From the NCBI GenBank assembly GCA_041685935.1, contig JAWLES010000028.1, positions 1 through 20,451 of the forward strand: a stretch of DNA of 20,451 nucleotides. Direction: 5' to 3'. This DNA comes from JAIPEK01 sp041685935. GTDB taxonomy: Bacteria; Desulfobacterota; Desulfobacteria; Desulfobacterales; Desulfobacteraceae. The position numbers and the translations under genes were made by a program. The notes below the pieces were generated by a model. That model ran no database searches, was not told the DNA's origin, and was given only the letters and a program-made list of their open reading frames with translations. Position 1 is the stretch's first letter, and each line of letters opens with the position of its first letter. Shown here piece by piece: positions 15,801 through 20,254 of the stretch.

Positions 15801-18287
15801 AAGCTGAAGATCATTTCCGAGTTCATTCCCGAGGCAGGTGGCTATGACCACGGATGTCCGGTCAGGGTCATCACATGCAAGCCTGTCGTTCTCCAAAAGG
15901 TAGCCCGCATTTTCCACCGCCTTATACGCTGTTTCAAGTACCATCTTCTGACTTCTGGACAGCCTTGCAGCCTTTTCCGCGGTATATCCGAAACGGTCAT
16001 GGTCGAATTCGTAATCATCAACAGTTCCGGCAAGGATGGTATAGGTTTTATCTTCGGCATTTTTGTCCGGGTCATAGTAAAGTGATCGGTCAAAGCGGTC
16101 TTCCGGCATTTCCCTGATGGAGTACTTTCTTGCCATGATGTTCTCCCAGAGCGCCTCCGGGCTGTCCGCATCCGGCAGTGTGCAGCCCATGCCCACAATG
16201 GCGATTTCGTCATTTATCATGTTCCTGTCAGAGGTTGCCGCCTCCAGCATGTTAAGATTCCGGTAAAGGAAGTTTTTTCTGTCAAAATATTCTGAATGGA
16301 TGTCCTGCACGGTCACCGTATCCGAGAAAAATGCAAGACTGTCTCCCACCAGGAAATTGCCCCTTTTTCTGTGCTCTTCTCCTTCATAATGGATGTAGTT
16401 CTCTTCCCCGGGATTCTTGAAGTCAGGAAGAAATCCCTTTGCACCGATCAAAAGCGAGCCGATGTTCTTCTTTTCAAATGCGCGTTTACGGTCTTCCAGG
16501 CTTTCCCTGTTCTTGATCATTTCCTGCTCGGTATCCAGCATCATTTGAGCGAACTCGGTGGGCGCCGTCCTGGAGGCAAGCCCAACACTTTTTCCCACCA
16601 CTACTGTTTCGGTCTCTTTGGCAATGATATCCTGATACTGTTTTTTAATGCTCCCGGTTTCTGTGATCTCCCGGGTGAAAAGGTAGGCGGTGCCGACCTG
16701 CAGTCCGATTCTGGCACCTTTTTCAGCAAGTTTTGATGCAAAACCTGAAATAAAATACGATGCGTAACATGTTGAGATGCCGCCTGCAAAGATAAGTGTC
16801 AGGTTTGAAAGATCGATTTCCGGATTCTCAAGAAGCTTTTCCACTGCCGCTTCCCAGAGAACCAGGCTTGACAGGGACCCCACATGCCCGCCTGCTTCGC
16901 CTCCTTCGAATATGAATCGCGTACAGCCCCCCTTTACTGCATTGTCAAACATGGAGACCGACGGGGTGTGAAGGTAGGTTTTAATTCCGGCCTTTTCCAG
17001 CTCTGAAACCTGGGAAGGGACACCCCCTGCAAAAAGGGCGAACGGTATTTTGTACTTTTTGACCATCTCCATATGTTTATCCACGCAGGGATTGAACGCC
17101 TCAATGCCCACCAGGCCTGCGCCGAAATTGTCCAGATTGTCAGCCCCGTCTTTCAGCATTGTGTCAGCCAGGTTTTCCGGCAGGCTCCCCACTGCCATGA
17201 ACGGAAGAGCCCCCCCCTCGAGTATGGCAGACGCGAATTTACTGTTGTCGCTGATATTGGCCATGGGCCCCTGAACAACCGGATATTTGGTGCCGTGCTC
17301 TCTGGCAAGTTCGGAGTCCGGCCGGACCGGGTCATGGCTGTCCACCGAGTCGAGGCTTTTGCCGATATTCCTGAAAAATTCACTGATCATCTGGTTAAGG
17401 CCGGGCCCCAGTTTTTCAAAATTCTTTGCAAAGATCCCGTCCTGGCCGAGAAAAAAAAGTGACTGCACGAACTGAACATCCGTATCTGCAACAGAGACAA
17501 CCTGGTTTTCGATTTCATCGTAAAGCTGTCTGTCGCCTTCGGCCTCATCTGCTAGAAACAACGCCCTTTGTTTAAGCTCCTTTACCACTTTGGTGCCGAG
17601 TTTGGCAAAAACCCTGTATATCGGTCCTTTCCCGGTGGTGATTTCAGTTGAATCATTCCCGTCAAGGGAGCGCAGGAGAGTTTTAAAATTATCCGAGACC
17701 GGTGCTTCATCACTGAGAAGTACCTGGCTGTCCAGAACCACGCCGCTGACACCTGCTGCAAACATGCCCGCAGCCGTGTGCATTCCGACCCCGCCCTGCA
17801 CAAAAACCGGAAGGCTGCTGTTTTTCAGATACCACTGCATGAGGATAAAGGATGAGAGCCCGGAGACACTTCCTGCTGCTTCATTCCCTTTCAGGACAAG
17901 CGCATGAGGAGATATGCTCTCTATCTTTTCGTTGATGTCCGTCCGGGTGACCTCGAGCACGAGCTTTGTATCACCCGGGACTGTGTAATCACTGACCTCG
18001 CCGCTTTCATGTTCCGGCATGATGAGGACGTCAAGGTTGTCCGTTTCCCGCTTTTCAAGCTCTTTGACAAGGTCGATGTCCATTTCAGACATGCGAAGGC
18101 CGAAAAGTATATCCTCCCTTGACAGCATATCCACCCTCTCCAGGATGACGTCCCTTTCAAGAAACTGGGTGTCGAGCACCGGAAGCGCTCCCGAAGCGTG
18201 TATTTCCCTTAAATAGCCGGCATCAAATACCTTGACGGGGTTCATGACCATCAAAGGCAGTCTTGAGTTAAGTATTCTTGTAATCAT
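6894..18287 (-). CDS. Single-chain Pfa/PUFA-synthase-like iterative polyketide/lipid megasynthase (NMO-NMO-KS-KS-AT-KS-ACPx3-KR-DH)
   Basis: One unbroken 3797-residue frame, about 415 kDa. Domain order by residue: degenerate NMO-like (about 1-230), NMO/PfaD-like (325-600), KS1 (692-1153), KS2 (1175-1624), AT (1660-1960), KS3 (2053-2560), three ACP-like repeats (2648-2929), KR with structural half (2985-3480), PS-DH (3500-3780). Ala/Pro/Glu-rich linkers separate AT from KS3 (about 1982-2015) and KS3 from the ACPs (about 2600-2645). The set AT, KS, KR, DH, ER suffices for a fully reducing or PUFA-type acyl cycle. In classical Pfa systems these functions are spread over PfaA-D. No thioesterase is seen, so release is unknown. 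The start at 18287 has GGAG 7 nt upstream. The gene is monocistronic with its own terminator and is probably sigma-54 controlled. A phosphopantetheinyl transferase must be supplied elsewhere. The product is unknown. Confidence 0.92.
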   Translation of the reverse strand: MITRILNSRLPLMVMNPVKVFDAGYLREIHASGALPVLDTQFLERDVILERVDMLSREDILFGLRMSEMDIDLVKELEKRETDNLDVLIMPEHESGEVSDYTVPGDTKLVLEVTRTDINEKIESISPHALVLKGNEAAGSVSGLSSFILMQWYLKNSSLPVFVQGGVGMHTAAGMFAAGVSGVVLDSQVLLSDEAPVSDNFKTLLRSLDGNDSTEITTGKGPIYRVFAKLGTKVVKELKQRALFLADEAEGDRQLYDEIENQVVSVADTDVQFVQSLFFLGQDGIFAKNFEKLGPGLNQMISEFFRNIGKSLDSVDSHDPVRPDSELAREHGTKYPVVQGPMANISDNSKFASAILEGGALPFMAVGSLPENLADTMLKDGADNLDNFGAGLVGIEAFNPCVDKHMEMVKKYKIPFALFAGGVPSQVSELEKAGIKTYLHTPSVSMFDNAVKGGCTRFIFEGGEAGGHVGSLSSLVLWEAAVEKLLENPEIDLSNLTLIFAGGISTCYASYFISGFASKLAEKGARIGLQVGTAYLFTREITETGSIKKQYQDIIAKETETVVVGKSVGLASRTAPTEFAQMMLDTEQEMIKNRESLEDRKRAFEKKNIGSLLIGAKGFLPDFKNPGEENYIHYEGEEHRKRGNFLVGDSLAFFSDTVTVQDIHSEYFDRKNFLYRNLNMLEAATSDRNMINDEIAIVGMGCTLPDADSPEALWENIMARKYSIREMPEDRFDRSLYYDPDKNAEDKTYTILAGTVDDYEFDHDRFGYTAEKAARLSRSQKMVLETAYKAVENAGYLLENDRLACDDPDRTSVVIATCLGNELGNDLQLKYFMPEIVSMMEKTEEYAELTESERQEVKAALLEGLEGENKGYDPVHGMLLNIEASRIARHLGIRGPNYVVDAACASSFAAFEAARGELLSGESDQVIVGGVNTHLAPESFIGFAKMGTLSANGSYPFDERADGFILGEGAVVFMLKRVKDAIRDRDNILGVVNSIGSSSDGKGKAIAAPNPAGQQLSIDRCFGQTLRKIEPEEIGFIEAHGTSTIVGDQAELSTLKTMYDGAVAGVSSIKSQVGHLLGAAGAAGMIKALLAINKGVLPPNGRFENLARSHDLSGSGLEIIAEGRPWETDGQPRRAGVSSYGFGGINYHVLLQQMTQEYEPVRRDIFRNTEYDFNDDRIVIAGMGTVVPGADNTREFARLVESGEKQLSEIPEDRFCNEIYAREDAKSFYHLPMVKAGVVKDFKFDNLKYKMPPKMVRSVERGQLFGLKAADEAINDSGLSSYLEKGNKTGVILGTIAGERQSKNIIRVRKHFIANIIKNCSNVDPDKRDRVAESLVDRIRDRIPENNGDTTPGLLSNIISGRIANQFGLNGANYVIDASCASAAMAIRNAVRDVAFKNLDFALAGGVDTNLFPAVLMAFKRLGLLSKGDCNFFDSRADGYVMGEGASMHVITTRRKAKECGMEIMGEFNTISVKSSVPDHLLSPSGPTFVSAINEGYRKTGIRKNELAYLDLFAFSNIFGDMVEKQVVDECFDHELYCGNAKPQFGYFRAANPSIALARLMLMNKARRIAPNHNYDPDYSTIDTSRVLKAPTSVVDVPKGRPLHLASNVNGIGGNHCHILVSTLPASLEREKPVAAEEKDETEVLRDYSYSADHQGQKLRMVALLSGQGAQRSGMMKELFDRDGHIRQIMEKGESLFFKHRGYSLLDMMFKDDAALNLTENTQPAVFLSSAALFDRLRQEGFSPDCFIGHSVGEYTALFCSGMLGFDDAMHLVIKRADLMKEAGDKNPGKIMVVFKNEKETGALIRESFISRIYITNKNSEKQTAVSGAEDEIEKFCDYLTEQNVFHKKLNLSGAFHTPLLQEASDKLRNYLDKIRLNETTYKRVISNTTASPYPERREEVKDLLAKQIVSPVEFIKSVENVYAQGRTHFVEIGPSRLLVNLLKNINIADYGSIVTVDAKKGEQKSLDDCMAYLKSCNAVFTAPPAAVPAAWAEPEKAESGAEEPAFAASSEDFESFKENNQSMIDKLMYKEYLRQKREAAIEAVEKFDFNIEKIVISGVSVGLPGKARKVFSDDNFDAILQGRNFIETISKEDQERITDKNITKLYKQPDGSARFVQITRTEDVIHLAGQLGYFDLTDEYGIKEHYDVSMALGIAAGIEALKDAGIPLTMQYKKVNKGAGVIPDGFALPEEMQEETGVIITSLFPNGETLISEMEKYFYEKLFLKPYEEFENIYYYLMENVKDLSVKEQITDWFFKAKARKKEDFTEYKFDRNFLTNACPLGSAHLARIIKAKGPNTLVSSACASTTQAVGIAEDWIRVGRCRRVLVVGGENATSEAQNQWIGSGFLALGAATIKKRVSEAAKPFDEERNGTILGSGAVGIVVENESSVKKRGMNGQAEILGTHMANSGFHTYNIDVNHMASEMKKFVSKVEKHHDLKKEDYADKLLFMSHETYTPARGGSADAEVKALETAFSDYLKDIRISNTKGFTGHTLGAAIEDVVMVKSLQKRQAPPIANLKNIPENFRHLNFSNTDRIDHEYGLHLAAGFGSHFAFLFVKRIQENAFENNPGYEQWLQRISGAANPKLKIIDNTLCLVADEAPKKVRPERPSYAPAPAAQKAEPAAEKKADTGKEKASGTGEKQPAAATDVAESVKEIIAAQTGYTTDMLEADLDLEADLGIDTVKQVEIFGNVATRFGFEVPEDLKLRDLNTISKLADYITSKVGPAQAAPAGEAGETESTDASEAPSSAGDVVDSVKEIIAEQTGYTTDMLEADLDLEADLGIDTVKQVEIFGNVATRFGFEVPEDLKLRDLNTILKLAEYITSKVGPAQAAPAREAGETESAGASEAPSSAGDVVDSVKEIIAEQTGYTTDMLEADLDLEADLGIDTVKQVEIFGNVATRFGFEVPEDLKLRDLNTILKLAEYIISKTGGPDDTPPTDGPGGKGPFEDAEDSLTDKAEPKIESEISRLVPQAVKVPLHKTEDFSFAGCKVVLTFDRKEIAEKAAGLIKQDGGTVIGLTDAESRGSFCDGVVEADFSSGETVFESMKNLVKEHPDMNGLIHLAPVSLFGNTGNGADESEDAVRTFFAVMKGLHETLERNSGFVACMSLNSVVFPYLDDALDVEPAFAGISGMMKSLAKEMSSVRFKMVDFECERLSDVTDEIVSRFLKEVGSGDSRVETGYRGTEKFALKLFVDPCDPPESSEPVVRENDTVLVTGGARGITYEILKQMVETYQTDLVIMGRSRIDKVDEVFLEDGLTESGIMQRLKPAMPGAKPLELKKEAGRIRHLVQSKKNIETLKSKGVKVTYLAADVTDGESVEKALEPFDRIDGVIHAAGVEESLPFSKKDTASFEKVFNTKVKGCRNVIQAVKDRGVRFHIGFSSVTAKFGNETQADYTAANDMLARMLQKEKNERNTVCKVMDWTAWEGAGMATDETVKKVLTDRGLKFLPLDEGVGFFMDEIRDARMSEVVISGLDYSFDRDGLLGIAPFLDSVEQETEKGRVFNRKLDITRDRFLLEHAMEDTPVFLGATGVETMAEAAMYDTDGSVFLSEVRNFEIPYGIKLLKKRPKKLMIHAEKKQGKTGARVYDCRITSLVENHMGKVVGEPKLHYIAECVFSDSRPGRKKVVIPEFTEADPDNEIPDLLYHPQRLFMDGPFRTITDVASFDGETLVTRICDRSEDEFFAYCSRPDFIVNVALLDGMFQTGGAFEFFTDSVVVLPYRIGSLNVYGKGARLREYLCMTTRTDSDDETDTFNMTLADENGICIMELVDFQMVKLHKLEDRYRIRNRIKINTRADL
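6948..7790 (-). other. Domain: C-terminal PS-DH type dehydratase
   Basis: Residues about 3500-3780 form a double hot-dog-like region. His3518 in FLLEHAM followed by PVFLGATGVETMAEAA matches the N-terminal catalytic half; Asp3699 in ALLDGMFQTGG matches the second. The canonical HxxxGxxxxP is altered, but the His/Asp pair is kept. Confidence 0.75.
7848..9335 (-). other. Domain: ketoreductase (structural half plus catalytic KR)
   Basis: Residues about 2985-3200 are a degenerate Rossmann-like structural half. The catalytic half has VLVTGGARGIT (3212-3222) for NADPH, VIHAAG (3331-3336), a Lys in NTKVKG (3356-3361), Ser3382 in FSSVTAKFG, Tyr3395 in QADYTAAN and Asn3399. The catalytic residues are intact. 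Confidence 0.87.
9501..10346 (-). repeat. Three tandem ACP-like domains, 103-residue (309-bp) period, Thr in place of the pantetheinylated Ser
   Basis: Units begin at residues 2648, 2751 and 2854, exactly 103 apart; in DNA the same TGATATA-containing motif recurs at 9512, 9821 and 10130. Each unit has the ACP helix I-III pattern with EADLGIDTVKQVEIFG and FEVPEDLKLRDLNT. The attachment motif normally reads GxDS, but here it is GIDT in all three (Thr2682, Thr2785, Thr2888, all ACG codons). Units 2 and 3 are nearly identical even at silent sites, and the first differs slightly more. Spacers are Ala/Glu/Ser-rich. Confidence 0.88.
10608..12131 (-). other. Domain: divergent ketosynthase KS3
   Basis: Residues about 2053-2560, with an unusually long insert before the nucleophile. 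Cys2304 in SSACASTTQA, His2452 in SHETYTPARGGSADAE, and His2492 in NTKGFTGHTLGAA give a full triad in a form unlike KS1 and KS2. It is fused straight to the ACP repeats, suggesting a separate KS lineage. Confidence 0.85.
12408..13310 (-). other. Domain: acyltransferase (AT) of the megasynthase
   Basis: Residues about 1660-1960: SGQGAQ (1666-1671), GHSVGEYTAL (1749-1758) with nucleophile Ser1751, Arg1776 at the carboxylate-binding position, and SGAFHTPLL (1853-1861) with His1857. The features fit a malonyl-type AT. Confidence 0.88.
13416..14765 (-). other. Domain: ketosynthase-like KS2, missing both catalytic histidines
   Basis: Residues about 1175-1624. Cys1380 in VIDASCASAA is kept. The EAHGT position reads LFAFS (1512-1516) and the GH position reads FGYFRAA (1545-1551), so both histidines are lost. 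Its place directly after KS1 recalls the KS-CLF pair of PfaC; a non-condensing partner role is inferred. Confidence 0.8.
14829..16214 (-). other. Domain: ketosynthase KS1, complete active site
   Basis: Residues about 692-1153. Cys904 in VVDAACASSF, His1040 in EAHGTST and His1074 in QVGHLLGAAG form a full Cys-His-His triad. It most resembles PfaA/HglE-type KS domains, judged by the IAIVGMGC start and PEDRFD segment. Confidence 0.88.
16488..17315 (-). other. Domain: NMO/PfaD/FabK-like enoyl reductase of the megasynthase
   Basis: Residues about 325-600 with YPVVQGPMANIS (335-346), FEGGEAGGHVG (460-470) and FAGGISTCYAS (500-510), the FMN-binding motifs of the nitronate monooxygenase/FabK/PfaD family. 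In Pfa synthases this domain is the separate PfaD enoyl reductase; here it is fused at the N-terminus. Confidence 0.8.
17598..18287 (-). other. Domain: degenerate nitronate-monooxygenase-like (NMO) domain of the megasynthase
   Basis: Residues about 1-230. HALVLKGNEAAGSVSGLSSF (128-147) aligns by eye with the FMN-loop of the second NMO domain (IFEGGEAGGHVGSLSS), and VFVQGGVGM (161-169) with its phosphate-binding strand. The GGH of active family members is AGS here, so catalysis is doubtful; a structural role is inferred. Confidence 0.65.
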
Positions 18288-18332
18288 TCCTTGTCTCCAT
18301 ATATCGAAAATGTAAATTTTTTCTTCCTCTCC

Positions 18333-18354
18333 CCGGCTGCAAAACGCACGCCGG
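18333..18354 (-). other. Hairpin in the predicted 5' leader of the megasynthase mRNA
   Basis: CCGGC (18333-18337) and GCCGG (18350-18354) pair, extended by TGC/GCA with one bulged base and a 5-nt loop. It would lie about 11 nt after the predicted transcription start. There is no T-tract, so it is not a terminator; a stabilising or regulatory role is speculative. Confidence 0.4.
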
Positions 18355-18375
18355 TGCTCTATCCTGAACTTTCAT

Positions 18376-18391
18376 AACAAGTACCATGCCA
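18376..18391 (-). promoter_or_regulatory. Candidate sigma-54 (-24/-12) promoter of the megasynthase gene
   Basis: Read on the - strand: TGGCATG, 4 nt, TTGTT. The consensus is TGGCACG-N4-TTGCW. The -24 GG, spacing and most positions agree; the -12 GC is GT, a weakness. The start of transcription would be near 18365, giving a 78-nt leader. The divergently encoded sigma-54 activator supports the call. Confidence 0.6.
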
Positions 18392-18420
18392 GAGAAGGCG
18401 GGAAAACCATAAACCCTTGG

Positions 18421-18467
18421 AATTGAATAAAATATTAACAATTGCCTTCCGCATAAATGTATGGTAC
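18421..18467. promoter_or_regulatory. Possible activator-binding (UAS) region between the divergent genes
   Basis: An imperfect dyad AATTG (18421-18425)/CAATT (18439-18443) flanked by GG/GCC surrounds an A/T-rich core, and ATGGTAC (18461-18467) is the inverse of GTACCAT (18381-18387) inside the -24/-12 element. The position 55-100 nt upstream of the predicted start would suit an enhancer-binding protein. This is inference only. Confidence 0.3.
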
Positions 18468-18518
18468 CTTTGACTATATATACATATTATGTACATCAGC
18501 ACAGCACAAAATGAACAA

Positions 18519-18533
18519 AAAAGGAGGATATTG
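18519..18533 (+). promoter_or_regulatory. Ribosome binding site suggesting a TTG start for the regulator
   Basis: AAGGAGG at 18521-18527 lies 3 nt before the in-frame TTG at 18531, whereas the in-frame ATG at 18489 has no ribosome site. The spacer is short. A TATTAT -10-like box sits at 18485-18490, overlapping that ATG. Confidence 0.5.
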
Positions 18534-20006
18534 AAACAGAGCAGACTTGATTCAAAAGAGCGTGAATTTTTCCGAACGGTGTACCACGCCGCTTTTGCAA
18601 ACCCCTTCGGAGCGGTGAGGGAAAAACTCGACCATAAGCTTTCAGGCCTCTTTCCGTCCGCTTCCCGCAGGGAAAGTACAGACAGGTGCATACAGGAGGT
18701 GGGCAGAAAAATAAAGGAACTTGAAAAACGGGACAGAGGCACAATTAACGCCTTCAGAGGCCAGGACAGAAGTATAATGGCGATCGTGTTCCTCTTTGAT
18801 ATATTCCACAAATTCCGTGACAGGTTCGACAGCCTGATCATGGAACAGATCAAGGCGGGGGACGAACCGGTAAAGGTCACTTTCGCGGATGAAGCAATGT
18901 CAATGCTCCACAGGAGAGGGTTTGAAGGAGACACGCTTTTGCACTACTTTGCCCTTTCCTACCAGCTCAGAAGAGCCTTCTACTTTATCTCCAACTCCCT
19001 TGTCGGCTCCAGCCCCTGCATGAAGAACCTGAAAAAGCATCTGTGGAACAATGTATTCACCCACAATATTGAATTTTACGACAAGTTCATGTGGAACCGG
19101 ATGGAGGATTTCTCCACACTGCTTCTGGGAGAGACAGGAACCGGTAAAGGAACTGCAGCCATGGCCATCGGCAGAAGCGGTTTCATTCCGTTCAGCGAAA
19201 AAACCGGCACCTTCCAGGAAAGCTTTACACGTGCGTTCAGCTCCCTGAACCTGTCGCAGTTCCCTGAAGCGCTTCTTGAGTCCGAGCTTTTCGGCCACAA
19301 AAAAGGGTCGTTCACCGGGGCTGTTGAAGACTACAAAGGGGTTTTCGACCGATGCAGCCCCTATGGCTCCATACTGCTTGACGAAATCGGGGAAATCCCC
19401 AACCATGTCCAGATCAAACTGCTCCAGGTTCTCCAGGACAGAGTGTTCACGCCGGTGGGAAGCCATTCCACCGGCCGGTTTCACGGAAGAGTAATTGCCG
19501 CCACCAACAAATCCATCAAAAGCATTCTCAATGGAGAGGTATTCCGTGATGATTTTTACTACCGGCTGTGCTCTGACATTATCAAGGTTCCGCCCCTGAG
19601 GGAACGAATACGGGAAGACCCCGGAGAGCTGGACGACCTTCTTGAATTCACGGTTGAACGAATGACAGGAACCCGCAGTGAAAAACTGATTTCAAGAATC
19701 AAAAGGGTGATACAAAAGGAACTTGGACCTGAATACCATTGGCCCGGAAATGTCCGGGAGCTTGAACAGTGCGTCAGAAGCGTACTTTTACGGCGGACTT
19801 ACAAAGGCGGGGACGAACCTTCCCAGTCTCCGGAAACCCTGACGGAAACACTGGTGAACGGAATAAGGGAGAAAAGCATGGATATCCCCGCCCTGGTTTC
19901 CGGGTACTGCACCCTGCTCTACGAAAAACACGGCACTTACGAAAAGGTAGCCAGGGAAACCGGCATGGACAGGAGGACCGTGAAAAAATATATCAACGGT
20001 TCATAA
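18531..20006 (+). CDS. Sigma-54-dependent transcriptional activator (AAA+ enhancer-binding protein, Fis-type HTH)
   Basis: 491 residues from the TTG start (505 from the ATG at 18489; numbering below counts from that ATG). Residues about 20-205 are a mostly helical region I do not recognise; no receiver, GAF or PAS signature is visible. The AAA+ domain (about 207-440) has Walker A GETGTGKG (214-221), the sigma-54-contacting loop as GSFTGA (273-278, canonical GAFTGA), Walker B ILLDEIGE (295-302), AATN sensor I (337-340), RDDFYYRL (353-360) and WPGNVRELEQ (418-427). A Fis-like helix-turn-helix ends the protein (about 481-503, EKVARETGMDRRTVKKYI). Such proteins bind upstream sites and use ATP to open sigma-54 promoters. 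Divergent from the megasynthase, it is very probably its dedicated activator (inference). How it senses its signal is unknown. Confidence 0.9.
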   Translation: MKQSRLDSKEREFFRTVYHAAFANPFGAVREKLDHKLSGLFPSASRRESTDRCIQEVGRKIKELEKRDRGTINAFRGQDRSIMAIVFLFDIFHKFRDRFDSLIMEQIKAGDEPVKVTFADEAMSMLHRRGFEGDTLLHYFALSYQLRRAFYFISNSLVGSSPCMKNLKKHLWNNVFTHNIEFYDKFMWNRMEDFSTLLLGETGTGKGTAAMAIGRSGFIPFSEKTGTFQESFTRAFSSLNLSQFPEALLESELFGHKKGSFTGAVEDYKGVFDRCSPYGSILLDEIGEIPNHVQIKLLQVLQDRVFTPVGSHSTGRFHGRVIAATNKSIKSILNGEVFRDDFYYRLCSDIIKVPPLRERIREDPGELDDLLEFTVERMTGTRSEKLISRIKRVIQKELGPEYHWPGNVRELEQCVRSVLLRRTYKGGDEPSQSPETLTETLVNGIREKSMDIPALVSGYCTLLYEKHGTYEKVARETGMDRRTVKKYINGS

Positions 20007-20023
20007 CCTTCATGAGACCGCCC

Positions 20024-20254
20024 CTATTCAACGATTTCCAGCAGAACCCTTTTTTTGGTCTTGGCTGATGTACAGGCAAGTATGGTCCGCATGGCCTGGG
20101 CGGTCCTGCCCTTCTTCCCGATAATTTTCCCCAGATCATCCTTGGCAACCTGCAGTTCCAGAACAGTGGTCTGCTCTCCATCGATCACTGAAACCTTCAC
20201 CTGTTCAGGATAATCCACCAGCGCCTCTGCGATATACTGGATCAGCTCTTTCAT
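20024..20254 (-). CDS. khpA: KH-domain RNA-binding protein KhpA (YlqC family)
   Basis: A 76-residue protein formed of one KH domain: MKELIQYIAEALVDYPEQV start, VLELQVAKDDLGKIIG, and the RNA-binding GKKG loop (46-49) followed by RTAQAMRTIL. Length and sequence fit KhpA, which with KhpB binds many RNAs and influences cell division and sRNA function in Gram-positives. The ATG at 20254 is used because AAAGGGG precedes it; the frame is open further upstream to 20395 but that extension looks non-coding. khpA usually lies in rpsP-khpA-rimM-trmD; here the next gene downstream is the convergent activator and about 200 nt upstream are non-coding, so it is detached from at least the rimM side. It ends 17 nt from the activator stop. 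Confidence 0.9.
   Translation of the reverse strand: MKELIQYIAEALVDYPEQVKVSVIDGEQTTVLELQVAKDDLGKIIGKKGRTAQAMRTILACTSAKTKKRVLLEIVE

Noticed and set aside
18470..18490. TTGACT followed by TATTAT as a sigma-70 promoter for the regulator
   Set aside because: Only 9 nt separate the two boxes; TATTAT may be a -10 but no good -35 stands at the right distance.
18359..18934. A 191-codon - strand open frame spanning the intergenic region and the regulator start
   Set aside because: Covers the divergent promoter region and lies antisense to the regulator; hydrophobic, Ser-rich translation without recognisable family.
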